A stretch of DNA of 5,206 bases, from positions 1 to 5,206 of the forward strand of contig CAYZYC010000159.1 of the NCBI GenBank assembly GCA_964481165.1. Reading direction: 5' to 3'. The notes beneath the pieces are model-generated. The model did not search any database and was not told where the DNA came from. It was given only the letters and a program-made list of their open reading frames with translations. This stretch comes from Zeimonas sp964481165 (GTDB lineage: Bacteria; Pseudomonadota; Gammaproteobacteria; Burkholderiales; Burkholderiaceae_E). Positions 1 through 5,206 of this stretch are shown here, piece after piece (the stretch's first letter is position 1; each line of letters opens with the position of its first letter). A program made the translations under genes and the position numbers.

Positions 1-743
1 AGAACGTCAACCCCGGCAAGATCGTCGCGCTCGGCGACGAGGTCGAGGTGATGGTGCTCGAGATCGACGAGGACCGCCGCCGGATCTCGCTCGGCATGAA
101 GCAGTGCCGTCCGAACCCGTGGGAGGAGTTCGCCGACAATCATCGCAAGGGCGACAAGGTCCACGGCACGATCAAGTCGATCACCGACTTCGGCGTGTTC
201 ATCGGGCTGCCCGGCGGCATCGACGGCCTGGTGCACCTGTCCGACCTGTCGTGGCACAGCCCCGGCGAAGAGGCGGTTCGCAACTTCAAGAAGGGCGACG
301 AAGTCGAGGCGATGGTGCTCGCGATCGACACCGAACGCGAGCGCATCTCGCTCGGGATCAAGCAGCTCGAGGGCGATCCTTTCACCAACTACGCGGCAAC
401 GAACGACAAGGGTGCGGTCGTCCGCGGTACGGTGCGCACGGTCGATCCGAAGGGCGCCGTCATCGACCTCGGCAGCGACGTCGAGGGCTACCTTCGTGCT
501 TCGGAAATCTCGCGCGATCGCGTCGAGGATGCCCGCCAGCACCTGAAGGAAGGCGAGGAGATCGAGGCGATGATCGTCAACATCGATCGCAAGAACCGTT
601 CGATCAACCTGTCGCTGAAGGCGCGCGACACGGTCGAGACGGCCGAAGCGTTGCAGCGCATCCAGGCCGAGAGCGGAGCGGCGAGCGGAACGACGAACCT
701 GGGCGCGCTGTTGCGCGCCAAGCTCGACACTCCGAAGGAGTGA
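1..743 (+). CDS. rpsA: 30S ribosomal protein S1, 3' part (5' end outside window)
   Basis: S1 binds mRNA at the platform of the 30S subunit and helps load structured or weak-Shine-Dalgarno messages. The reading frame is open from base 3, and the gene begins upstream of the window. About 246 codons remain, ending in TGA at 741-743. Visible in order are the end of one S1 repeat (to ISLGMKQC, about base 111), a complete repeat from GDKVHGTIKSITDFGVF to ISLGIKQL (about 150-368), and a last repeat from KGAVVRGTV to INLSLKARD (about 408-630), followed by a polar tail. By comparison with E. coli S1 (six repeats, 557 residues), these are the end of domain 4, then domains 5 and 6. NPWEEFA between repeats and the motif GGIDGLVHLSD are very close to the E. 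coli protein as I remember it. ihfB follows, as in many proteobacteria. The identification is firm. Confidence 0.97.
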   Translation, partial: NVNPGKIVALGDEVEVMVLEIDEDRRRISLGMKQCRPNPWEEFADNHRKGDKVHGTIKSITDFGVFIGLPGGIDGLVHLSDLSWHSPGEEAVRNFKKGDEVEAMVLAIDTERERISLGIKQLEGDPFTNYAATNDKGAVVRGTVRTVDPKGAVIDLGSDVEGYLRASEISRDRVEDARQHLKEGEEIEAMIVNIDRKNRSINLSLKARDTVETAEALQRIQAESGAASGTTNLGALLRAKLDTPKE

Positions 744-752
744 GTGCCCGAC

Positions 753-778
753 GCGCCGCCGGCGGTTGCCGGCGGCGC
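753..778 (+). terminator. GC-rich hairpin after rpsA (terminator-like, no U-tract)
   Basis: A perfect 11-bp inverted repeat (GCGCCGCCGGC, loop GGTT, GCCGGCGGCGC) starts 10 bases after the rpsA stop codon. A hairpin there fits transcript termination, attenuation into ihfB, or protection of the rpsA 3' end. No run of T follows the stem, so it is not a textbook intrinsic terminator. The structure is seen directly; the role is inferred. Confidence 0.5.
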
Positions 779-823
779 TCGGCGAAGTTCGCGTGCTCCG
801 CGCGTCGGCGCACGCCGGCAGCC

Positions 824-827
824 GGAG
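824..827 (+). promoter_or_regulatory. candidate ribosome binding site for the upstream ihfB start
   Basis: GGAG sits 7 bases before the ATG at 835. No comparable purine-rich site precedes the ATG at 889, where the preceding bases are CGATCGTCCGACG. This site therefore favours the longer IHF beta product, against the family alignment, which favours 889. Confidence 0.4.
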
Positions 828-888
828 CACGCGAATGATCCTGCAGGCAAACGACCACGATTCCGCCGACGACGCCGATCGTCCGACG

Positions 889-1197
889 ATGACCAAGTCG
901 GAGCTGATCGCCCGGCTCGCCGAGCGTTATCCGCAGCTCGTGGCCAAGGACGCCGAGTTCGCGGTGAAGACGATTCTCGATGCGATGGCCGCAACGCTCG
1001 CGGCCGGCAACCGCGTCGAGATTCGCGGTTTCGGCAGCTTTGCGCTGTCGTACCGTCCGCCGCGCATCGGGCGCAATCCGAAGTCGGGCGAGAAGGTGCT
1101 CGTTCCCGAGAAGCGCGTGCCGCACTTCAAGCCCGGCAAGCAGTTGCGCGAACGCGTCGACGCAGGGCTGCAGCGCAAGGAATCCGACGCCGGTTGA
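889..1197 (+). CDS. ihfB: integration host factor beta subunit (start at 889, or at 835 with an 18-residue extension)
   Basis: This is a subunit of the IHF heterodimer, which bends DNA sharply in the nucleoid and assists transcription, replication and recombination. From ATG 889 the product is 102 residues (E. coli IhfB is 94) and begins MTKSELIARL, the usual IhfB start. It carries the HU/IHF signature GFGSF (48-52) through GRNPKSG (61-67). P64 is the intercalating proline, and E44 and R46 in VEIRGFG match IHF beta rather than HU. The C-terminal extra residues (GLQRKESDAG) resemble the longer tails of betaproteobacterial IhfB. An in-frame ATG at 835 has a better ribosome binding site (GGAG at 824-827) and would add MILQANDHDSADDADRPT, an acidic segment; I chose 889 because of family conservation. 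The rpsA-ihfB neighbourhood is conserved. The partner ihfA is not in this window. Confidence 0.95.
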   Translation: MTKSELIARLAERYPQLVAKDAEFAVKTILDAMAATLAAGNRVEIRGFGSFALSYRPPRIGRNPKSGEKVLVPEKRVPHFKPGKQLRERVDAGLQRKESDAG

Positions 1198-1237
1198 ACA
1201 TGAGCGCGCCGGTGCGCGTTCGCATCGCGCGGGGCAG

Positions 1238-1271
1238 CCCGACGTCGCGGCCGTTCGGCCGAATCGTCGGG
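1238..1271 (+). terminator. interrupted stem-loop between ihfB and lapA (terminator-like)
   Basis: CCCGACG (1238-1244) pairs with CGTCGGG (1265-1271). Inside, CGGCC (1248-1252) pairs with GGCCG (1257-1261) around the loop GTTC, with a 3x3 internal loop (TCG/AAT) between the two helices. It lies about 40 bases after the ihfB stop and 66 bases before lapA. No U-tract follows. It may end the ihfB transcript or form a leader structure for the lapA run; both roles are inferred. The rest of 1198-1337 shows no promoter I can support. Confidence 0.4.
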
Positions 1272-1327
1272 TGCGCCGGACGCGCCCGGGCTCGTTCAGA
1301 ATAGCGATCCGGATGCAGGGCTTGCAC

Positions 1328-1331
1328 GGAG
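1328..1331 (+). promoter_or_regulatory. ribosome binding site of lapA
   Basis: GGAG lies 6 bases before the ATG at 1338. It fixes the lapA start and is one of the clearest ribosome binding sites in the window, fitting the first gene of a co-transcribed run. Confidence 0.65.
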
Positions 1332-1337
1332 ACTCCG

Positions 1338-1670
1338 ATGCGGTTTCTCACATGGCTGTTCAACCTGGCGCTGTTCGTCGCGGCGCTCGGTTTCGCTTTG
1401 TCGAACACGAACACGGTCGAACTGCGCTTTCTCGTCGGCGAACTGGTCTGGCGTGCGCCGCTCGTCGTGTTCCTGCTGATCTTCCTGATCGCCGGAGTCG
1501 TGCTCGGCCTTCTCGGCGCGGTGCCGGCGATGTTCCGGCAGCGCCGCGAGATCGCGCGGCTCACGAAGGAACTGCGACACGCCGGCCGTCCGCCGGTCGC
1601 GGCGCCCGCGCCTGCGCAGCCGCCGCCCGCCGAACCGCTGCCGAATCCGGCGACCGGCCTGGGCATCTGA
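1338..1670 (+). CDS. lapA: lipopolysaccharide assembly protein A (LapA, DUF1049 family)
   Basis: A small inner-membrane protein that in E. coli works with LapB in balancing LPS synthesis and assembly. The 110-residue product has two hydrophobic segments, about residues 3-21 and 41-66, joined by a short polar stretch with the typical SNTNTVELRFL pattern (22-32). After the second segment come a charged, possibly helical stretch (RQRREIARLTKELR, 67-80) and a proline/alanine-rich tail (84-110). E. coli LapA is about 102 residues with the same layout. The start at 1338 has a good GGAG site and puts the first membrane segment at the N terminus. lapB follows after 7 bases, the conserved lapA-lapB pair. 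The tail composition is the only unusual part and is probably an unconserved cytoplasmic end. Confidence 0.92.
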   Translation: MRFLTWLFNLALFVAALGFALSNTNTVELRFLVGELVWRAPLVVFLLIFLIAGVVLGLLGAVPAMFRQRREIARLTKELRHAGRPPVAAPAPAQPPPAEPLPNPATGLGI

Positions 1671-1677
1671 CCGCACG

Positions 1678-2868
1678 ATGCTCGAGTTCGAGACCTGGTG
1701 GTTGCTGGCGATTCCGCTGTTCTTCGGACTCGGGTGGTTCGCGTCGCGGTACGAGACCCGGAACGACGCGACGGCGACCCGGCGCGACGGGCTTCCCGAC
1801 GCGTACTTCCGCGGCCTGAACTTCCTGCTCAACGAGCAGTCCGACAAGGCGATCGACGCGTTCATCGACGTCGTTCGGCTGGACCCGGAAACGATCGAGC
1901 TGCACTTCGCGCTCGGCAACCTGTTCCGGCGCCGGGGTGAAACCGACCGCGCGATCCGGGTGCACCAGAATCTCGTCGAGCGACGCGATCTCGACGGATC
2001 GCAGCGCGAACACGCCCTGTTCGAACTCGGACAGGACTACCTGAAGGCGGGCCTGCTCGATCGCGCGGAAGAGGCCTTCAACCGGCTCGAGGGCACGCGA
2101 TACGCGGCGCCGGCACTGCATCATCGGCTCGAACTCGCGCAGATGGTGCGCGACTGGCCGCAGGCGATCGAGCTGGCCGAGCGACTGCAACGCAATCCGG
2201 GCGAGAGTCGCGCGCGCGAGATCGCCCACTTCCATTGCGAGCTTGCCGCGCAGGCGATGGCCGGCAACGCACCCGGCCGGTACGAGGAAGCGCGCCATCG
2301 GCTCGATCTCGCGCGGCGCGCCGACCCGCAGCATCCGCGCCCTTCGCTGTTGCGCGGCGAAGTCGCCGTCGCCGAAGGCGATCCGGGGGGCGCGATCGCG
2401 GCGTGGCGCGAAGTCGAACGATCGAACCCGGCCTGGCTGGCACTGGTGGCCGCACAGTGGCTCGCTGCGTTCGCGTCGCTGGGACGCAGCGACGAGGGAA
2501 TCGACGCGCTCGAGGCGGTGCATCGGGCGCATCCGTCGATCGACGCATTCGCGGCGCTCGCCGAGGCGCGCACCGTGCGCGACGGCGGCGAGCGCGCGCT
2601 CGAATGGGCCGAGCAGGCGATGCGCGCGTCGCCGTCGCTGCTCGGACTCGAGAAGATGCTCGCGCTGAAGTCGTCGCTGCCGGGTGAAGGCGACCGGACC
2701 GAGATCGAGCTGGCGCAACGCCTGATCCAGGCGCAGGCGCGTCGCCTGTCGCGCTACGTCTGCGGGCACTGCGGCTTCAAGGCGCGCCAGTTCTACTGGC
2801 AGTGCCCGGGGTGCAACCGCTGGGATACGTATCCGCCGAAACGCAGCGAGGAGCTCGAACGTGGCTGA
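1678..2868 (+). CDS. lapB: lipopolysaccharide assembly protein B (LapB/YciM), TPR protein with rubredoxin-like zinc domain
   Basis: LapB is an inner-membrane-anchored cytoplasmic adaptor; in E. coli it directs LpxC, the committed enzyme of lipid A synthesis, to FtsH for degradation. The 396-residue product (E. coli 389) starts with one membrane segment (about residues 6-23, WWLLAIPLFFGLGWF). A long series of TPR-like helical pairs follows from about residue 40 to 330, with clear examples at 43-69 (YFRGLNFLLNEQSDKAIDAF), 74-100 and 112-138. It ends in a zinc ribbon with C362-G-H-C365 and C376-P-G-C379, all four metal cysteines present, then WDTYPP. The ATG at 1678 lacks a clear Shine-Dalgarno site, so translation probably depends on coupling to lapA, which stops 7 bases earlier. 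The 3' end overlaps the hldA start by 8 bases. The identification is secure; the LpxC role in this organism is inferred from E. coli. Confidence 0.95.
   Translation: MLEFETWWLLAIPLFFGLGWFASRYETRNDATATRRDGLPDAYFRGLNFLLNEQSDKAIDAFIDVVRLDPETIELHFALGNLFRRRGETDRAIRVHQNLVERRDLDGSQREHALFELGQDYLKAGLLDRAEEAFNRLEGTRYAAPALHHRLELAQMVRDWPQAIELAERLQRNPGESRAREIAHFHCELAAQAMAGNAPGRYEEARHRLDLARRADPQHPRPSLLRGEVAVAEGDPGGAIAAWREVERSNPAWLALVAAQWLAAFASLGRSDEGIDALEAVHRAHPSIDAFAALAEARTVRDGGERALEWAEQAMRASPSLLGLEKMLALKSSLPGEGDRTEIELAQRLIQAQARRLSRYVCGHCGFKARQFYWQCPGCNRWDTYPPKRSEELERG
2848..2853 (+). promoter_or_regulatory. ribosome binding site of hldA inside the lapB 3' end
   Basis: GAGGAG lies 7 bases before the GTG at 2861 and within the last codons of lapB. 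It supports GTG as the hldA start and implies that hldA translation is initiated while lapB is being finished. Confidence 0.65.
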
Positions 2869-3796
2869 CGCGACGACGCGAGTCGATTTCTCGAACGCCC
2901 GCATTCTCGTCGCCGGGGACCTGATGCTCGATCGATACTGGTTCGGCGACGTGCAGCGCATCTCGCCCGAAGCGCCGGTGCCGGTCGTGCGCGTGACGCG
3001 CAGCGAGGAGCGGCTCGGCGGCGCAGCCAACGTCGCGTACAACGCCGTCGCGCTGGGCGTGCGCGCGACTCTGGCCGGTGTGGTCGGCGACGACGAGCCG
3101 GGCCGCAGCATCGAGAAACTCGCCGACGGATACGGCGTGCAATTGCGCGTCGCGCGCGATCCGGTGATGCCGACGACGATCAAGCTGCGGGTGATCGGGC
3201 GCCAGCAGCAGTTGCTGCGCGTCGATTTCGAGCAGGAGCCCGATGCGCAGTGCATCGATCGCACGCGCGACGCGGTGCGCGATGCGATCGGCGACTGCGA
3301 AGTGCTCGTGCTCTCCGATTACGGCAAGGGCGCGTTGGCGCAGATCGCCGACCTGATCGGAATCGCGCGATCGGCCGGGCGCACCGTGATCGTCGACCCG
3401 AAAGGCGACGACTACGAGCGCTACGCCGGCGCCACGGTGCTCACGCCCAACCGGATGGAACTACGCGAGGTCGTGGGCCGCTGGCGCGACGAGGCCGACC
3501 TGCAGCGCCGCGTCGACACGCTGCGTGCGTCGCTCGACGTGCGCCATCTGCTGCTCACGCGTTCGGAAGAGGGAATGACGCTGTTTTCCGACGACGGGGT
3601 GTTCCACGTCGCGGCGCAGGCGCGCGAAGTCTACGATGTCTCGGGCGCAGGCGACACCGTCGTCGCGGTGCTGGCGTCGATGCTCGCGGCAGGGCGCCCG
3701 ATCGACGAGGCGGTCGTGCTCGCCAATCGTGCTGCCGGCATCGTCGTCGGCAAGCTCGGGACCGCCGCGGTCGGTCCGTCCGAGCTCTTCGGGTAA
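2861..3796 (+). CDS. hldA: D-glycero-beta-D-manno-heptose-7-phosphate kinase (stand-alone RfaE domain I)
   Basis: A PfkB-family kinase that phosphorylates D-glycero-D-manno-heptose 7-phosphate at C1, giving the 1,7-bisphosphate used to make ADP-heptose for the LPS inner core. The 311 residues match only the kinase half of E. coli HldE (477 residues); there is no nucleotidyltransferase domain. Seen in order: RISPEAPVPVVR (33-44), the HldE/RfaE signature; GGAANVAYN (53-61) for sugar binding; DYGKG (153-157); a VDPKGDDY segment; and the PfkB C-terminal signature DVSGAGDT (259-266), with D265 the expected catalytic base. The start is GTG at 2861, with GAGGAG upstream and an 8-base overlap with lapB. 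A ComEA-like gene follows after 4 bases, where I would have expected hldD from related genomes. hldC and hldD must lie elsewhere if the pathway is complete. Confidence 0.94.
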   Translation: MADATTRVDFSNARILVAGDLMLDRYWFGDVQRISPEAPVPVVRVTRSEERLGGAANVAYNAVALGVRATLAGVVGDDEPGRSIEKLADGYGVQLRVARDPVMPTTIKLRVIGRQQQLLRVDFEQEPDAQCIDRTRDAVRDAIGDCEVLVLSDYGKGALAQIADLIGIARSAGRTVIVDPKGDDYERYAGATVLTPNRMELREVVGRWRDEADLQRRVDTLRASLDVRHLLLTRSEEGMTLFSDDGVFHVAAQAREVYDVSGAGDTVVAVLASMLAAGRPIDEAVVLANRAAGIVVGKLGTAAVGPSELFG

Positions 3797-3800
3797 GGCG

Positions 3801-4271
3801 ATGCCGGCGATCGTTCGGCTCGTGCTCGCGGCGTTGCTGTGCGGGTTCTGCGCGGCGGCATCGGCGCTCGATGCGAACACCGCCACGCAGGACGAGCTCG
3901 AGACGATTCGCGGTATCGGCCCCGCGCTCTCGGCGCGCATCGTCGACGAACGATCGCGAAGGCCGTTTCGCGACCTGGCCGATTTTCAGGCACGCGTGCG
4001 TGGCGTCGGCGAAACGAACCTGCGCGCGATGCGCGCCGCGGGACTCACCGTGGGCAGTGCCGGTGCGATGCAGACGATCACCGGCCGAACGGGAGTACAG
4101 CACATTGCCGAGGGCGACGCCGCAAGCGCAAGCGCAAGCGCAAGCGGAGCGGCGTCGCGCGTGCAGTATTTCGCCGGCCACCCGCGCGACGCGGAAGCGA
4201 CGGCCGCACCGGAGCGTGCACGCGGGCCGTCGCGATCGCGCGCGCGCGGCGCGCCGGGGCCGCCGCGATGA
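3801..4271 (+). CDS. secreted helix-hairpin-helix protein, ComEA family
   Basis: A 156-residue exported protein. Residues 1-22 form a signal peptide (one Arg, hydrophobic core VLAALLCGFCAAA, cleavage site ASA before LDAN). Residues 23-84 are a ComEA-type helix-hairpin-helix domain: LDANTATQDELETIRGIG, with hairpin GIG at 38-40, and a second hairpin GVG at 68-70 followed by ETNLRAMRAAGL. ComEA proteins bind double-stranded DNA in the periplasm during natural transformation. Many short proteins with this domain have no proven role, so no gene symbol is assigned. After residue 85 there is no recognisable domain: an Ala-Ser repeat (108-115) is followed by a basic, proline-rich end (about 138-156). 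The start at 3801 is 4 bases after hldA and has only a poorly spaced AAGG, which suggests coupling. The stop overlaps the ubiA start as ATGA. Confidence 0.85.
   Translation: MPAIVRLVLAALLCGFCAAASALDANTATQDELETIRGIGPALSARIVDERSRRPFRDLADFQARVRGVGETNLRAMRAAGLTVGSAGAMQTITGRTGVQHIAEGDAASASASASGAASRVQYFAGHPRDAEATAAPERARGPSRSRARGAPGPPR
4122..4145 (+). repeat. hexanucleotide tandem repeat (GCAAGC)x4
   Basis: Four perfect copies of GCAAGC lie inside the ComEA-like gene and encode Ala-Ser four times (residues 108-115). Because the unit is 6 bases, gain or loss of copies would change tail length but not the reading frame. Confidence 0.9.
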
Positions 4272-5161
4272 CGGTTTCGAGCCAGACGAATGCGCAGGCG
4301 CTCGTTGTCGAACGCGCCCGGTTGTACTGGCGGCTCACGCGCATGCACCGCCCGATCGGGACGCTGTTGCTGCTGTGGCCGACGATGTGGGCACTGTTCG
4401 TCGCAGCCGACGGATCGCCCGGTGCGTACGCGCTGTTCGCGTTCACCGCCGGCACGCTGCTGATGCGATCGGCCGGGTGCGCGATCAACGACTGGGCCGA
4501 CCGCGACTTCGACCCGCACGTCGAACGCACGCGCGAGCGGCCGCTGGCGAGCGGCGCGCTGCATCCGTGGGAAGCGCTGATGGTGTTCGTCGTGCTTTCG
4601 CTCGTCGCGCTGCTGCTCGTGGTGCCTTTCGGCCCGCTGGTATGGGCGCTCGCGGTCGTCGCGGCGTTCCTCGCGGCGAGTTACCCGTTCACGAAGCGAT
4701 TCCTCGCGCTTCCGCAGGCGTATCTCGGGATCGCATTCGGTTTCGGGATCCCGATGAGCTTCGCCGCGATGCAGGACACGCTGCCGCCTGCCGCGTGGTG
4801 GATGCTCGCGGCGAACGTGTTCTGGGCGCTCGCCTACGACACCGAATACGCGATGGTCGATCGCGACGACGACCTGCGCATCGGAATCCGGACCGCGGCG
4901 ATCACGTTCGGTCGCTACGACGTCGCGGCCGTGATGTTCTGCTACGCGATGACCATCGGCCTGCTCGCCGTGGTCGGCCGCATCGAGGGGCTCGGCGCGT
5001 CGTATTACGCCGGGCTGGCCGCCGCCGCCGCCATCGCGGTCTGGCACTACCGGATGATCCGCGATCGCAGTCGCGCCGGATGCTTCCGCGCGTTCAACCA
5101 CAACAACTGGTTCGGCGCGGCAATCTTCGCCGGCGTCGCGGCGCACTACGTGCTGCGCTGA
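4268..5161 (+). CDS. ubiA: 4-hydroxybenzoate polyprenyltransferase
   Basis: An integral inner-membrane enzyme that attaches the polyprenyl chain to 4-hydroxybenzoate at C3, the first membrane step of ubiquinone synthesis. The product is 297 residues (E. coli UbiA 290). The N-terminal region RLTRMHRPIGTLLLLWPTMWALF (22-44) is typical of UbiA. Both magnesium/diphosphate-binding motifs are intact: NDWADRDFD (N74, D75, D78, D82) and DTEYAMVDRDDD (D191, D198, D200-D202), the latter after the characteristic FWALAY. About eight or nine hydrophobic segments are visible, and the end FNHNNWFGAAIF (276-287) is also family-typical. ATG 4268 overlaps the stop of the ComEA-like gene by 4 bases, and GGGG about 8 bases upstream is at best a weak ribosome binding site, so coupling is likely. 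The frame stays open upstream to 3839, but that translation is arginine-rich shadow of the preceding gene. ubiC is not adjacent here. Confidence 0.96.
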   Translation: MTVSSQTNAQALVVERARLYWRLTRMHRPIGTLLLLWPTMWALFVAADGSPGAYALFAFTAGTLLMRSAGCAINDWADRDFDPHVERTRERPLASGALHPWEALMVFVVLSLVALLLVVPFGPLVWALAVVAAFLAASYPFTKRFLALPQAYLGIAFGFGIPMSFAAMQDTLPPAAWWMLAANVFWALAYDTEYAMVDRDDDLRIGIRTAAITFGRYDVAAVMFCYAMTIGLLAVVGRIEGLGASYYAGLAAAAAIAVWHYRMIRDRSRAGCFRAFNHNNWFGAAIFAGVAAHYVLR

Positions 5162-5166
5162 GCGCG

Positions 5167-5193
5167 GGGCGATCGGGTTCCCACCGGTCGCCC
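5167..5193 (+). terminator. stem-loop after ubiA, probable end of the run
   Basis: GGGCGATCGG (5167-5176) pairs with CCGGTCGCCC (5184-5193), giving 10 bp with one T-G wobble around the 7-base loop GTTCCCA. The stem can be extended by two pairs past a bulged G. It begins 5 bases after the ubiA stop, where a terminator is expected. No U-tract follows; the sequence after the stem is GCTCGCGTCCGCT up to the end of the window. The structure is seen; the terminator role is inferred. Confidence 0.5.
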
Positions 5194-5206
5194 GCTCGCG
5201 TCCGCT

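Noticed and set aside
1297..1302. CAGAAT as a possible -10 promoter element ahead of lapA
   Set aside because: Only four of six positions match TATAAT, and the bases 17 upstream (CGCCGG) do not resemble a -35 element. No heat-shock type CCCCAT element was seen either.
744..1304. Plus-strand frame beginning right after rpsA and overlapping ihfB
   Set aside because: It is an out-of-frame shadow of ihfB with Arg/Ala-rich composition; ihfB has clear family motifs in the other frame.
1561..3264. Open frame of 567 codons on the minus strand across lapB and hldA
   Set aside because: It is antisense to two well-identified genes, is rich in Arg/Ala/Pro as expected of a shadow frame in high-GC DNA, and shows no recognisable domain.
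3801..3852. ComEA-like protein as a lipoprotein (Cys at residues 14 and 17)
   Set aside because: Neither cysteine is preceded by a proper lipobox, and a standard ASA cleavage site follows at 20-22.
4121..4145. Short tandem repeat considered as a CRISPR or repeat-array signal
   Set aside because: The unit is only 6 bases with no spacers, and it lies in frame within a coding region.
3839..4267. Upstream in-frame extension of ubiA
   Set aside because: The translated extension is arginine-rich shadow of the ComEA-like gene. UbiA similarity begins shortly after the ATG at 4268, and the product length from there matches the family.
3986..5146. Open frame of 386 codons on the minus strand across the ComEA-like gene and ubiA
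   Set aside because: It mirrors ubiA codons, consists largely of Arg/Glu/Ala/His-rich low-complexity sequence, and contains no domain or membrane pattern.

Overview
The window looks like an ordinary chromosomal housekeeping segment from a high-GC (roughly two thirds G+C by eye) Gram-negative proteobacterium, most likely a betaproteobacterium. Three things point there: genes for LPS heptose synthesis and LPS-assembly control, a ubiquinone prenyltransferase, and the gene order rpsA - ihfB - lapA - lapB - hldA. The rpsA-ihfB-lapA-lapB block is shared with gammaproteobacteria. A stand-alone heptose-7-phosphate kinase (no fused nucleotidyltransferase) directly after lapB, together with a comEA-like gene, is what I recall from Burkholderiales. 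This placement is from memory of gene order, not from a search.

All six genes are on the + strand. Bases 1-743 are the 3' end of rpsA (ribosomal protein S1: end of S1 domain 4, all of domains 5 and 6, and the tail). A 91-base gap with a perfect 11-bp hairpin leads to ihfB (IHF beta subunit), whose start is ambiguous between 835 and 889. A second gap of 140 bases with another stem-loop precedes a tightly packed run: lapA (1338-1670), lapB (1678-2868), hldA (2861-3796, overlapping lapB by 8 bases), a small secreted helix-hairpin-helix protein of the ComEA type (3801-4271), and ubiA (4268-5161, ATGA overlap). A stem-loop just after ubiA probably closes the run. The gaps are 7, -8, 4 and -4 bases, so these five genes are probably co-transcribed and partly translationally coupled.

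Functionally, lapA, lapB and hldA belong to outer-membrane biogenesis. LapA/LapB are inner-membrane proteins that tune LPS synthesis, with LapB known in E. coli to hand LpxC to FtsH. HldA makes the phosphorylated heptose precursor of the LPS inner core. UbiA starts the membrane part of ubiquinone synthesis. The ComEA-like protein is probably a periplasmic DNA-binding protein, but its role is inferred. hldD and the nucleotidyltransferase hldC, needed to finish ADP-heptose, are not in this window.

I found no mobile element, CRISPR array, RNA gene or clearly new system. The points most worth checking are the ihfB start, the gene order around hldA, the low-complexity tail of the ComEA-like protein, and the G+C-rich stem-loops lacking U-tracts.
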